Of a stretch of DNA of 64,000 bases, positions 33,599 to 41,755 are shown in pieces. The translations under genes were made by a program, and so were the position numbers. The notes below the pieces were generated by a model. It saw nothing but the letters and a program-made list of their open reading frames with translations, did not search any database and had not been told where the DNA came from. How positions within the stretch are numbered: position 1 is the first letter of the stretch; the number at the start of each line of letters is the position of its first letter. The stretch comes from Actinoplanes sp. M2I2. GTDB taxonomy: Bacteria; Actinomycetota; Actinomycetes; Mycobacteriales; Micromonosporaceae. The DNA lies in NCBI RefSeq assembly GCF_023544445.1, contig NZ_JALPVJ010000002.1, positions 310,001-374,000 on the forward strand, given 5' to 3'.

Positions 33599-34528
33599 TC
33601 ACCGGCCTCCGGCCCGGGTGATCGACGTCGCACCACCGGCCGGCGCCGGGGAGTTCGCCGCGCGGTAACGGCCGGGCGGGACGCCGAACCGGCGGCGGAA
33701 AGCGGCCGCGAAAGCGAAGGCGTTCGCGTACCCGACCCGCCGCGCGACGGAGGCCACCGTGGTGTCGGGCTGCCGCAGCAGGCGGGCGCCGGACCGCAGC
33801 CGCCAGTCGGTCAGGTAAGCCATCGGAGGCGTGCCCGTCGCCGCGGTGAACCGGCGGGTGAACGTCGTCCGGGACATCCCGGCCAGACCGCCCAGCTGTT
33901 CCACGGTCCACGACCTGTCCGGCCGGTCGTGCATCGCCCGCAACGCCTCGGCGACGCCCGGATCGGTGGTCACCGGCCGGTCGGACGCGTCGTATCTCTC
34001 CTGCAGGTGCCGCATGATGGTGACCAGCACCACGTCGATCAGCCCGGCCTGCTGGGCCGCCGAGCCGGCGCCCGGATCGGTGTAGTCCCGGCGCAGCATC
34101 TCCACCACCCCCGGCAGCTGAGGATGACGCTGGTAGTCCGGCGTGAACGCCACGACGTCGGGCAGCTGCCGCAGGGCGGCCGGCACGCCGCGGTCGATCG
34201 GATAGGTGGCGCAGAGGAACTCGAAGTCGACCGGTACGGGCGAGGGCGGCAGGTCGGCCATCACCACCTCGGGCAGATCGGCGAGCCGGCCGGGGGAGCG
34301 GGAGATGCCGTGCTCGGCGCCCGCGGCGGTGAACACCACATCACCGGGTCGCAGCGCGACCGGCTCGGCGTCGTGGGTGAGGAGCCAGCCGTCACCGGTC
34401 AGCAGCACGTGAAAGCCCATCCGGCTCATCGCCGGGAAACGCAGGCCGCGCGGCCCCGTCTCGGTGACCCGGCGTCCGTTGGCCCGGCCGACCCGAAGGC
34501 TGTCGATCATCGCCGAGATCATGTCCAC
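33599..34528 (-). CDS. AraC-family regulator with cupin domain
   Basis: 309 aa from GTG at 34528; TAGCTT lies 7 nt upstream, suggesting a leaderless mRNA. The N-terminal cupin (LLTGDGWLLTHDAEPVALRPGDVVFTAAGAEHGISRSP) is followed by AraC HTH motifs (WTVEQLGGLAGMSRTTFTRRFTAATGTPPMAYLTDWRLRSGARLL; VASVARRVGYANAFAFAAAFRRRFGVPPGRYR). Divergent from the flavoprotein gene at 34611, with an AGCAC...GTGCT dyad between, so that gene is its likely target. Confidence 0.9.
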   Translation of the reverse strand: MDMISAMIDSLRVGRANGRRVTETGPRGLRFPAMSRMGFHVLLTGDGWLLTHDAEPVALRPGDVVFTAAGAEHGISRSPGRLADLPEVVMADLPPSPVPVDFEFLCATYPIDRGVPAALRQLPDVVAFTPDYQRHPQLPGVVEMLRRDYTDPGAGSAAQQAGLIDVVLVTIMRHLQERYDASDRPVTTDPGVAEALRAMHDRPDRSWTVEQLGGLAGMSRTTFTRRFTAATGTPPMAYLTDWRLRSGARLLRQPDTTVASVARRVGYANAFAFAAAFRRRFGVPPGRYRAANSPAPAGGATSITRAGGR

Positions 34529-34610
34529 CGGGGCGAAGCTAGCACGCACGCGTATGTGCTCGGGTCGTCCGGACATGGGCGCCGGTCCGGGGTCGTGCTT
34601 CGGTTGGGCC

Positions 34611-35657
34611 GTGATCGAGACCCTGACCGCGAACGCGGACCGAACCGAACACCAGAGCCGGCCCACGACCGAAAGCTTGCGAGCCGCGCGTGAGGCGGGC
34701 GCGTTCGCTCTCGGCACGCCCCGGGAGTACGGGGGCGCCGGAGCGAGTGCCACGGAGGTCTCGCGGCTGCTCACCGACATGGGCCGGGCCTGTCCGTCGA
34801 CGTCCTGGATAGCGGGCACCTGTCTGACCGCGAAGGTTCTCTCCGCCGTTGTCGTCGACTTCGACGAGACTGCCCGGGCCGAGTTCTTCGGCGATCCGGA
34901 CGCCCTCTTCTGCGGGTCGGGCAAGCCGGGAGGCACCGGCGTGCGGGAGGGCGACGGAGTTCGCGTGTCCGGTCGCTGGGCCACCGTGTCGGGTTGCGAG
35001 GACGCGGAGTGGGCCGGCCTCGCCGCGATGGTGGACGGCGACTTCTCCCTGGTGCAGATCCCCACGGGCAGCCTGCGGATCGAGCAGACGTGGTCGGTGG
35101 CCGGCATGCGGGGCACCGGCAGTCACACCGTGGTGGCCGAGGACGTCCTGGTTCCGGCCGGAAATGTGGGCGCGTTCCAGTTCCCGCCCGGTGCGATCAT
35201 GCAGCTCTTCGGGCTGAGCGTGCTGGCCCCGATGGTCGGAGCGACGTTCGGGGCGCTGGATGTCGTCCACACGATGTTCGCGTCGGACCGCAAGCCGTTC
35301 ATGACCGCGTACAACCGGATGAACGAGTCGCCCGGCGCCCGGCACTGGCTGGCCGAGGCCACCATGCTGGCCCGGCGGGCCGAACGCACGATGCTGGCGG
35401 TGGCCGCGGAGGCCGACTCGGGGGCCGAGCTCACCGCCGCCGACAACAGCCGGCTCCACCTCGACCTGGCCGAGGCGGCCCGGGACTGCCGCTCCGCAAT
35501 GGAACGCCTGCTCGACCTGCACGGCTCGAGCGGCTTCGGCACGAGCAACCCGCTGCAGCGTTTCTGGCGGGACGTCGCGGTGGGCAGCCGGCACGCCCAC
35601 CTCAACGGCTACCTGGCGATGGAGGGCTACGGTCGCGTGGTCTCCGGCGTGGAGTAG
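34611..35657 (+). CDS. Acyl-CoA dehydrogenase-superfamily flavoprotein
   Basis: 348 aa from GTG at 34611 (ATG at 34575 possible). The N-terminal helical part (AAREAGAFALGTPREYGGAGASATEVSRLLTDMGRACPSTSWIAG), the middle beta-domain with the T-x-S-G-like stretch RWATVSGCEDAEW, and the C-terminal four-helix part (LHGSSGFGTSNPLQRFWRDVAVGSRHAHLN) are all present. The SGF.....LQR.WRD signature fits group D flavin monooxygenases (HsaA/HpaB-like) as well as acyl-CoA dehydrogenases. No partner reductase is nearby. Probably controlled by the divergent AraC protein. Confidence 0.8.
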   Translation: MIETLTANADRTEHQSRPTTESLRAAREAGAFALGTPREYGGAGASATEVSRLLTDMGRACPSTSWIAGTCLTAKVLSAVVVDFDETARAEFFGDPDALFCGSGKPGGTGVREGDGVRVSGRWATVSGCEDAEWAGLAAMVDGDFSLVQIPTGSLRIEQTWSVAGMRGTGSHTVVAEDVLVPAGNVGAFQFPPGAIMQLFGLSVLAPMVGATFGALDVVHTMFASDRKPFMTAYNRMNESPGARHWLAEATMLARRAERTMLAVAAEADSGAELTAADNSRLHLDLAEAARDCRSAMERLLDLHGSSGFGTSNPLQRFWRDVAVGSRHAHLNGYLAMEGYGRVVSGVE

Positions 35658-35694
35658 GCCGGCTCAGGCGTCCGGTTGCCGGGCCGGCCCGGTG

Positions 35695-37209
35695 TCACCG
35701 GCGGCGACCGGCCAGCAGGCCGCGCGGCGGGATCGAATACACCTGGACCGGGCGTACGCCGTACCGGCCCAGGATGGCGTTGACGGCCATGGCGCCCGAG
35801 GCGGCCGAGCGTTCCATCAGCGCGCACGGGAACGGCATGCGGACCCAGTCGCCGGCCAGGAACAACCCGTCGGCCTCGGTGACCACGCGCGGGCGGGTGG
35901 CGTCGCTGCCCACGTGGAACGCCGGGGCGTCGCGGCCGATCCGGCTGTCGCTGTCGACGGCCCGCAACGTGGGGATCTCGGGCCAGATCCCGGCGATCGC
36001 CGACCACATGTCGCGGGCGGCCGGTCCGGCCTCGATGTCCGAGTCGGCGGCGTACGCGTGCAGTTCCACCACGGCGCCGCCGGTGCGCCGGGCCCATTGC
36101 GCCGAGCCGCGCTCGATGCGGTGGAACAGGCTCACCGAGTCGAGCAGCGGCTCCCGGGCCACCCCGCTGAAGACCGCGCGTTCCGCGGCGACGTCCCGGT
36201 CGGTCCAGACCCGGCTCACCGCGTACGGCGCGGTGGTCCCGACCGTGTCCATCTCCGTCCTCAGCCGGGCCGGCAGGCTCGGGGAGGCGGCGACGATGGC
36301 GCGCGCGGACGCCGGGTCGGTCGCGAGGACGACGTGCTCGGCCGGGACCTGCTCGCCCCCGGTGAGGGCGACGGTCCAGCCCGGTTCGATGTGGTCGACC
36401 CCGGCGCTGGTCCGGATCTGGCCGCCGAGCGCCCGCAGACGCTCGCTCAGCGGCGCCCAGATCGCCGACTGGTAGTCGTCATCGGGTATGTCGAAGTCCA
36501 GGCCCTCGCGGTTGCGCAGGAAGTAGAAGTGGAACTGCATGATCATTTCAGCCGCCGACATCTCGGTCGCGCGGTTGAAGAACGAGTGGGCGAACACGTC
36601 GAACATCACCGTCCGGGCCCTGTCCGGCATGGCCAGCCGGTCGAGGAACTCCGCCGCCGGCATCGAGTCGAACTCCCGGTACGTCTCGGCCCGCGAATAC
36701 CGCAGCAGGGCCAGCGACGTCGGCCCGTCGACGTCGCGCATCTCGCGCGTCCGCAGGCTGGGGGAGCGGGCCATCAGCGCGAGCAGGCTCCACGGCGGGA
36801 CGCCGGGCAGACCGCCGAAGTCCTCGTCCGGCCACTCCCGCGACACCACCGGATAGTGCGGGGCGGGGCGCAGGAAGGCCAGCGACGGGTCGACCCGGCG
36901 CAGGATGTTGCGCCAGTTGTAGTACTGCCGGAAGAAGGCGTGGAAGCCGTGGTCGACCATCTGGGTCGACCCGTCGGCCAGTTTCTTGGGCCAGGCCGAG
37001 AGCCGGCCGCCCAGCCGCTCGTCACGTTCCAGCAGGGTCACCTTGACGCCCCGCTCGGCCAGCAGCAGCGCCGCCGACATCCCGGCGATGCCACCGCCGA
37101 TCACCACCGTCCGCACGGGCTGGTCGACCGTGGGCGGCAGCGATCGGTCGACGCGCACCAGGCGGTGGGCATGGCGGCTGGTGGCGCCGGCTCGGCGAGA
37201 AGCGTTCAT
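35695..37209 (-). CDS. crtU: FAD-dependent carotenoid oxidoreductase (CrtU/desaturase-like)
   Basis: 504 aa from ATG at 37209. The dinucleotide-binding motif VVIGGGIAGMSAALLLAERG (residues about 35-54) and ERDERLGGRLSAW, then GFHAFFRQYYNWRNILRRVDP, LPGVPPWSLLALMARSP and a C-terminal GLFLAGDWVRMPFPCALMERSAASG, match the CrtU/isorenieratene-synthase branch of carotenoid desaturases. CrtU converts beta-rings of carotenoids to aromatic rings. No other crt gene is in the window, so the assignment to that exact reaction is tentative. Open frame upstream to 37695 is antisense to the HxlR region. Confidence 0.78.
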   Translation of the reverse strand: MNASRRAGATSRHAHRLVRVDRSLPPTVDQPVRTVVIGGGIAGMSAALLLAERGVKVTLLERDERLGGRLSAWPKKLADGSTQMVDHGFHAFFRQYYNWRNILRRVDPSLAFLRPAPHYPVVSREWPDEDFGGLPGVPPWSLLALMARSPSLRTREMRDVDGPTSLALLRYSRAETYREFDSMPAAEFLDRLAMPDRARTVMFDVFAHSFFNRATEMSAAEMIMQFHFYFLRNREGLDFDIPDDDYQSAIWAPLSERLRALGGQIRTSAGVDHIEPGWTVALTGGEQVPAEHVVLATDPASARAIVAASPSLPARLRTEMDTVGTTAPYAVSRVWTDRDVAAERAVFSGVAREPLLDSVSLFHRIERGSAQWARRTGGAVVELHAYAADSDIEAGPAARDMWSAIAGIWPEIPTLRAVDSDSRIGRDAPAFHVGSDATRPRVVTEADGLFLAGDWVRMPFPCALMERSAASGAMAVNAILGRYGVRPVQVYSIPPRGLLAGRRR

Positions 37210-37271
37210 GCCCTCATCTTCCCGCCCGCCGAAGATCCAATCCTTTCGCCCCCGCCCCGCGCTCTCCGAGG

Positions 37272-37724
37272 TCAGGCCGCGGCTCCCGGGCCGGTCAGCA
37301 GGTCGATGTCGCCGGGGCCCATCGCCTCGCCGCAGTGGGCGCACCGCAGCTCGGCCCGGCTGACGTGGCCGCAGGCGTGGTGGCGGTGCAGGACGGGCGG
37401 CCCCGCCTCGCCGGCCAGCCACTTGTCGCCCCAGGCGGCCATCACCATCAGCACCTCGGCGAGTTCGGTCCCCTTGCCGGTCAGCACGTACTCGTAGCGC
37501 GGCCGCCGGTCGTAGGGCCGGCGCTCCAGCACTCCCTGGCCGACCAGGTGGTTCAGGCGCTCGGTCAGGACTTTGCGGGAGATGCCCAGGTCGGCCTGGA
37601 TCTGGTCGAACCGGGTGAGCCCGGCCCAGACGTCGCGCAGGACCAGGGGAGTCCACGGCTCGCCGAAGACGTCGAGCGTGCGCGCGATCGAGCACGCCAT
37701 GTCGCCGAACTGAGTGCGTTGCAT
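37272..37724 (-). CDS. HxlR-family transcriptional regulator
   Basis: 150 aa. The winged helix (CSIARTLDVFGEPWTPLVLRDVWAGLTRFDQIQADLGISRKVLTERLNHLVGQGVLERRPYDRRPRYEYVLTGKG) is canonical. The C-terminal extension has a CGH...CAHCG cysteine set that could bind a metal. Divergent from the gene at 37827 with a perfect operator between. HxlR proteins respond to aldehydes, oxidants or quinones. Confidence 0.9.
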   Translation of the reverse strand: MQRTQFGDMACSIARTLDVFGEPWTPLVLRDVWAGLTRFDQIQADLGISRKVLTERLNHLVGQGVLERRPYDRRPRYEYVLTGKGTELAEVLMVMAAWGDKWLAGEAGPPVLHRHHACGHVSRAELRCAHCGEAMGPGDIDLLTGPGAAA

Positions 37725-37746
37725 GGGGGAAGACTACCCAATCAGG

Positions 37747-37761
37747 GTTCCCTCAGGGAAC
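37747..37761. promoter_or_regulatory. HxlR operator
   Basis: GTTCCCT-C-AGGGAAC, a perfect 15-bp palindrome 22 bp upstream of the HxlR start and 65 bp before the divergent oxidase gene. Confidence 0.7.
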
Positions 37762-37826
37762 TCACGCTGTTACGGTTCCGGCGAGAAGCGCGACACCGGA
37801 CCCGACCGACGTTCGAGGAGCCACCG

Positions 37827-38210
37827 ATGATCCGTCCCGACGTACGCCGCGTGCTCGACAGCACCGCGCTGGCCCACCTCGCCACCGTCCGTCCGGACGG
37901 TTCACCGCACACCGTCCCGCTCTGGATCGGCACGCAGGACGAGCACATCGTCTTCCTCACCGGTCCGCAATCGCGCAAGGCGCGCAACCTGCGGCAGGAC
38001 CCGCGAGTGGCGCTCTCTCTGGTGGCCGAGGACAACCCGTACGAGCCGATCGTCGTCCGCGGCCGGGTCGTCGAGTGGCTCGAAGGGGACGCCGCGTGGC
38101 CGATCATCGACCGGATCGCGGTCAAGTACACCGGCCGGCCGTATCCCCGCGGGGAGGAGCGCGTCGTCGCGGTCGTGGAGCCCGGACGGCAGACCGTCGG
38201 CGTGGGATGA
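37827..38210 (+). CDS. F420/FMN-dependent PPOX-class oxidoreductase
   Basis: 127 aa; GAGGAG precedes the ATG at 37827. ALAHLATVRPDGSPHTVPLWIGTQDEHIVFLTGPQSRKARNLRQDPRVALSLV is typical of the small split-beta-barrel flavin/deazaflavin enzymes (F420H(2)-dependent reductases and biliverdin-reductase-like proteins). The family uses F420 in actinobacteria. By position it is the target of the divergent HxlR regulator. Confidence 0.87.
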   Translation: MIRPDVRRVLDSTALAHLATVRPDGSPHTVPLWIGTQDEHIVFLTGPQSRKARNLRQDPRVALSLVAEDNPYEPIVVRGRVVEWLEGDAAWPIIDRIAVKYTGRPYPRGEERVVAVVEPGRQTVGVG

Positions 38211-38267
38211 AGCCACCCCGTCCCGATCGCCGTCGATGACCGGTCGGCTGCGTAGCGAGCCCCGGAG

Positions 38268-39245
38268 GTGGGTAACTCCGCCGGCGTGACGGGTCGGGGT
38301 TTCGTACGGTCGTGGGCGGACGCCTGGCGGCGGCTCCGGCAGCGGGTCGGCTGGCTCGACCACCTTGTCCGGGCGGCTCTGCGGTACGACCAGGCCGACG
38401 GTGGCCGGCTCGCCGCCGCCGTGACGTACTACGCGTTCTTCGCCACCTTCTCGGTCGGTCTGCTGGCCTTCGCCGTCTTCGGCCCCGTCCTGGACAATCC
38501 GGCGGTGCTGGGTTCGGTGCAGCGCTACACGGCGGACAACGTGCCCAACGTCGACGTGCAGACGCTGCGCACCGCCCGGAACACCGCGGGCATCGTCGCC
38601 TTCCTCGGCCTGCCGATCGCCGGGTGGTTCTGGATCGACGCGGTGCGCTCCTCGATCCGCAAGATCTGGGAGGTGCCGGAATACCCCGGCCGCCTCGTCG
38701 TGCGCGTGCTGGTCGACCTGCTCGTGCTGGCCGGGCTCGGGGCCGTGCTGGCCGCCTCGCTGGCCGTGGCCTACGCCACGACCGAGATCGCCAACCGGGT
38801 CGTCGACGCCGCGCACCCCGGCGCCACCCCGTCGCGGTGGCTGCTGTCGGCCGTCGGGCTCCTGCTCGGCATCGGGGTGAACGCGGTGCTGGCCGCCGGC
38901 ATGCTGACCGGCCTGCCCCGGTTGCGGATGCCGGCGCGCCGGGTCGTGGCGCCGGCGTTGCTGGTCGGTGTCGGCCTGGAGCTGCTCAAGACCCTCGGCC
39001 GCTGGTACGTGCACGCGACCGAGGCCAACCCCACCTACCAGCTGGTCGCCGGGTCGGCCGGGCTGCTGGTGTTCCTCAACGCGATCAATCAGCTGGTGCT
39101 CTTCGCCGCCGCCCTGACCGCGACGAGCACCGCAGGCCGTCCGGCCGACCTCACCGGCGAAGGCGGCAAGGACGTGACCCCAGCCGGCCCCGATCAGCAC
39201 TTCCACGCGGCGGCCGGCGATGACAGCCGCAACGATCCGGCATAG
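38268..39245 (+). CDS. YihY/BrkB-family membrane protein
   Basis: 325 aa with about six membrane helices. The N-terminal DGGRLAAAVTYYAFFATFSVGLLAFAVFG is the family signature; once called ribonuclease BN or BrkB, these proteins are of uncertain transport function. The C-terminal tail is charged and cytoplasmic. GTG at 38268 is used; GTG at 38286 is an alternative. It lies 53 bp upstream of hflX on the same strand. Confidence 0.87.
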   Translation: MGNSAGVTGRGFVRSWADAWRRLRQRVGWLDHLVRAALRYDQADGGRLAAAVTYYAFFATFSVGLLAFAVFGPVLDNPAVLGSVQRYTADNVPNVDVQTLRTARNTAGIVAFLGLPIAGWFWIDAVRSSIRKIWEVPEYPGRLVVRVLVDLLVLAGLGAVLAASLAVAYATTEIANRVVDAAHPGATPSRWLLSAVGLLLGIGVNAVLAAGMLTGLPRLRMPARRVVAPALLVGVGLELLKTLGRWYVHATEANPTYQLVAGSAGLLVFLNAINQLVLFAAALTATSTAGRPADLTGEGGKDVTPAGPDQHFHAAAGDDSRNDPA

Positions 39246-39298
39246 GCCCGTCCGGCGGGGGTAGGCGGGCGCGCACACGACGACGAACGGAGGACGTC

Positions 39299-40480
39299 AT
39301 GGCCGGCTCGTGGCTGCTGGGATCGGAAGACCGGCACACCCGGGACGCACCGCCGCGCGCGGTGTTGCTCGCCGTCGTCCAGGACGACCGCACCGACGAC
39401 GGCGCCCCCGGTACGCCGACCTCGCTGCGGGAGCTGGAGCGGCTGGCCGACACGGACGGACTGACCGTGGCCGGCACCCTGGTGCAGGGCCGTGACCGGC
39501 CCGACCCGGCCACCTACGTCGGCTCGGGCAAGGTCGGGGAACTGGCCGCCACGGTCGAGCGGTGCGACGCCGACGTGGTGATCGCCGACGGCGAGCTCAG
39601 CCCGGGACAGGCGCGGAACCTGCGCGACGAGGTCGGGGTGCCGGTGGTCGACCGTACGGCGCTGATCCTCGACATCTTCGCCGAGCACGCCCGGACCAGC
39701 GAGGGTCGGCTGCAGGTGGAGCTGGCCCAGATCGCGTACCAGTTGCCGCGGTTGCAGGGCGCCGGGCGCACCATGTCCCGGGTCGGTGGTGGCCGGGTGG
39801 TCGGCGGGGCCGGCATGGGCGTCCGTGGTCCCGGTGAGATGCGCCTGGAGGTTCAGCGCCGCCGGTTGCGCCGGCGGGCGGCCGGGCTGCGCGAGCGGGC
39901 CGCCGAGCTGGGCCGGCGGCGCGAACGCACCCAGCGTCGTCGTACCCGCAACCAGGTTCCCTCGGTGGCGATCACCGGCTACACCAACGCCGGCAAGTCG
40001 GCCTTGCTGAACCGGCTCTCCGGGGCCGGCGTGCTGACCGAGGACGTCCTGTTCGCCACGCTCGACCCGACCGTCCGGAAGGTGACCGTCGACGGGCTGA
40101 CCTTCACGCTCACCGACACGGTGGGCTTCGTCCGCAACCTGCCGCACCAGCTCATCGAGGCGTTCCGGGCGACCCTGGACGAGGTCACCCGGGCCGACCT
40201 GGCGCTGCATGTCGTCGACGCGTCGGCGGCCGATGCGCTCGACCAGATCACCACCGTCCGCGGCGTGCTGCGGGAGATCGGCGCGGAGCAGGTGCCCGAG
40301 GTGCTGGTCCTGAACAAGATCGATGTGGCGTCGCCCGAGACGGTGGCCGCGCTGCGGCGGTCGTACCCGGACGCGTTGCAGGTCTCGGCTCTGACCGGCG
40401 CCGGGATCAGCGATCTGCGGGAGGCTTTGGCCGGCCACCTGCGGGCGGTCGCCGGGAGGGCCGAGCTCAACGCGTCGTGA
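39299..40480 (+). CDS. hflX: HflX-family ribosome-associated GTPase
   Basis: 393 aa; GGAGGA precedes ATG at 39299. The N-terminal HflX domain (DPATYVGSGKVGELAATVERCDADVVIADGELSPGQARNL; GGGRVVGGAGMGVRGPGEMRLEVQRR) is followed by a GTPase domain with G1 GYTNAGKS, G3 DTVGF and G4 NKID. HflX rescues stalled or heat-damaged ribosomes. It is shorter than many actinobacterial HflX proteins, so it may be a second, accessory copy. Confidence 0.93.
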   Translation: MAGSWLLGSEDRHTRDAPPRAVLLAVVQDDRTDDGAPGTPTSLRELERLADTDGLTVAGTLVQGRDRPDPATYVGSGKVGELAATVERCDADVVIADGELSPGQARNLRDEVGVPVVDRTALILDIFAEHARTSEGRLQVELAQIAYQLPRLQGAGRTMSRVGGGRVVGGAGMGVRGPGEMRLEVQRRRLRRRAAGLRERAAELGRRRERTQRRRTRNQVPSVAITGYTNAGKSALLNRLSGAGVLTEDVLFATLDPTVRKVTVDGLTFTLTDTVGFVRNLPHQLIEAFRATLDEVTRADLALHVVDASAADALDQITTVRGVLREIGAEQVPEVLVLNKIDVASPETVAALRRSYPDALQVSALTGAGISDLREALAGHLRAVAGRAELNAS

Positions 40481-40494
40481 GCCGGCCCGGACGA

Positions 40495-41634
40495 TCAGCC
40501 CTGCGTGGTCCGGGCGGCCACATCGTCCAGTACGGCCCGCAGGTGCCCGGTGCGGCGGTAGGTCTCGCGTTGCCGGGTGGCGCCGTCGCCGCGTTCGCGG
40601 AGCCGGGCGAGCCCGTTCACGACCAGGTCGAGGTCGCCGGTGTGCAGCAGGGCCGGGCTGACCGTGGCGAAGAACTCGTTGACCAGGTCCCAGGCGGGCC
40701 GGGCCTGGCCGAGGCGCAGGTCGATCAGGGTGTGGGTGAGACCGTCGCGGGCGGCGCGCCAGTGGGCGCCGGCGAGCACGCAGTCGCGGACCCGGGCGGC
40801 CGGGCGGCCGGCCGCGATGTCGGTGAGCGCGGTGGCCACGGCCGCGCGGACCAGCGCGGCGGCCAGGACGGTGTCGTCGACGTCGGTGCAGACGTCGTTG
40901 ACCCGGATCTCGACGGTGGGATAGGTGGGTGACAGCCGGGCGTACCAATAGACCATCGCCGGATCGAGCAGCACGCCGGAGACGACGAGATCGGCGACCG
41001 TGCGGTCGTAGTCGGCGGCGGAGTCGAACCACGGGGTGGGTGCGACTCCGGGCCAGCGCAACAGTTGCACCGACCGCCAGCTGGCGTGACCCGTGTCGGC
41101 CCCGTTGAACAGCGGTGAGTTGCCGGTGAGCGCCCGGATGACCGGCAGCCACACCTGCAGGTGGTTGCTGACCTGCACGGCGAGCTCGCGGTCGGGGATA
41201 CCGACGTGGACATGCAGGCCGCACACGGCGGGGTCGCCGGCGACGGGCCCGAACCGGTCGGCGATGGCCCGGTACCGGGGCTGATCCGGCACCGAGGGAT
41301 CGCTTTCGCCGACCGGGGTGGCTCCGAGCGCGACCAGCCGTACGCCGAGGTCGTCCGCGGCCCCGGCGGCGGCCCGGCGCAGGCTGACCAGCTGACTCCG
41401 CAGGTCGGGAAGCTCGGTGCAGACTCCGGTGACCATCTCGACCATGCTGCGCCGGACCTCCAGCCGGCCCTGCGCCCGCATCCCGTCCGGGAGCGCGGCC
41501 ACGACCTCGCCGGCGACGGGCCGGTTGGCGCCGGTGTCGGGGTCGAGCAGCAGGAACTCCTCCTCGACCCCGATCGTCAGGGCGCCCGGGCCGGCGCCGA
41601 TCGGGGTGCCGGCGCCGAGAATCGCGGATGTCAT
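40495..41634 (-). CDS. ybdK: Carboxylate-amine ligase, YbdK/GCS2 family
   Basis: 379 aa from ATG at 41634. IGVEEEFLLLDPDTG, VCGLHVHVGIPD and VEIRVNDVCTDVDDTVLAAALVRA are the ATP/metal-binding signatures of glutamate-cysteine ligase family 2. E. coli YbdK has only weak glutamate-cysteine ligase activity in vitro. Actinobacteria use mycothiol, so its real substrate is open. Convergent with hflX, 14 bp apart. Confidence 0.88.
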   Translation of the reverse strand: MTSAILGAGTPIGAGPGALTIGVEEEFLLLDPDTGANRPVAGEVVAALPDGMRAQGRLEVRRSMVEMVTGVCTELPDLRSQLVSLRRAAAGAADDLGVRLVALGATPVGESDPSVPDQPRYRAIADRFGPVAGDPAVCGLHVHVGIPDRELAVQVSNHLQVWLPVIRALTGNSPLFNGADTGHASWRSVQLLRWPGVAPTPWFDSAADYDRTVADLVVSGVLLDPAMVYWYARLSPTYPTVEIRVNDVCTDVDDTVLAAALVRAAVATALTDIAAGRPAARVRDCVLAGAHWRAARDGLTHTLIDLRLGQARPAWDLVNEFFATVSPALLHTGDLDLVVNGLARLRERGDGATRQRETYRRTGHLRAVLDDVAARTTQG

Positions 41635-41755
41635 CGGGCGTCTCCTTCTGCGTGCGGGACAGCGGGCCGGTCCCGGCAAAACGGCGACGCTTACCCCGGC
41701 ACCCACCCCGAAAACCTCGCAATCGGGGCTAACTGCCTCCTCGTCCCGAGCCGTC

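Noticed and set aside
35679..35692. Perfect palindrome CCGGGCCGGCCCGG between convergent genes
   Set aside because: No loop is available for a stable RNA hairpin and such GC palindromes are expected often in this composition.
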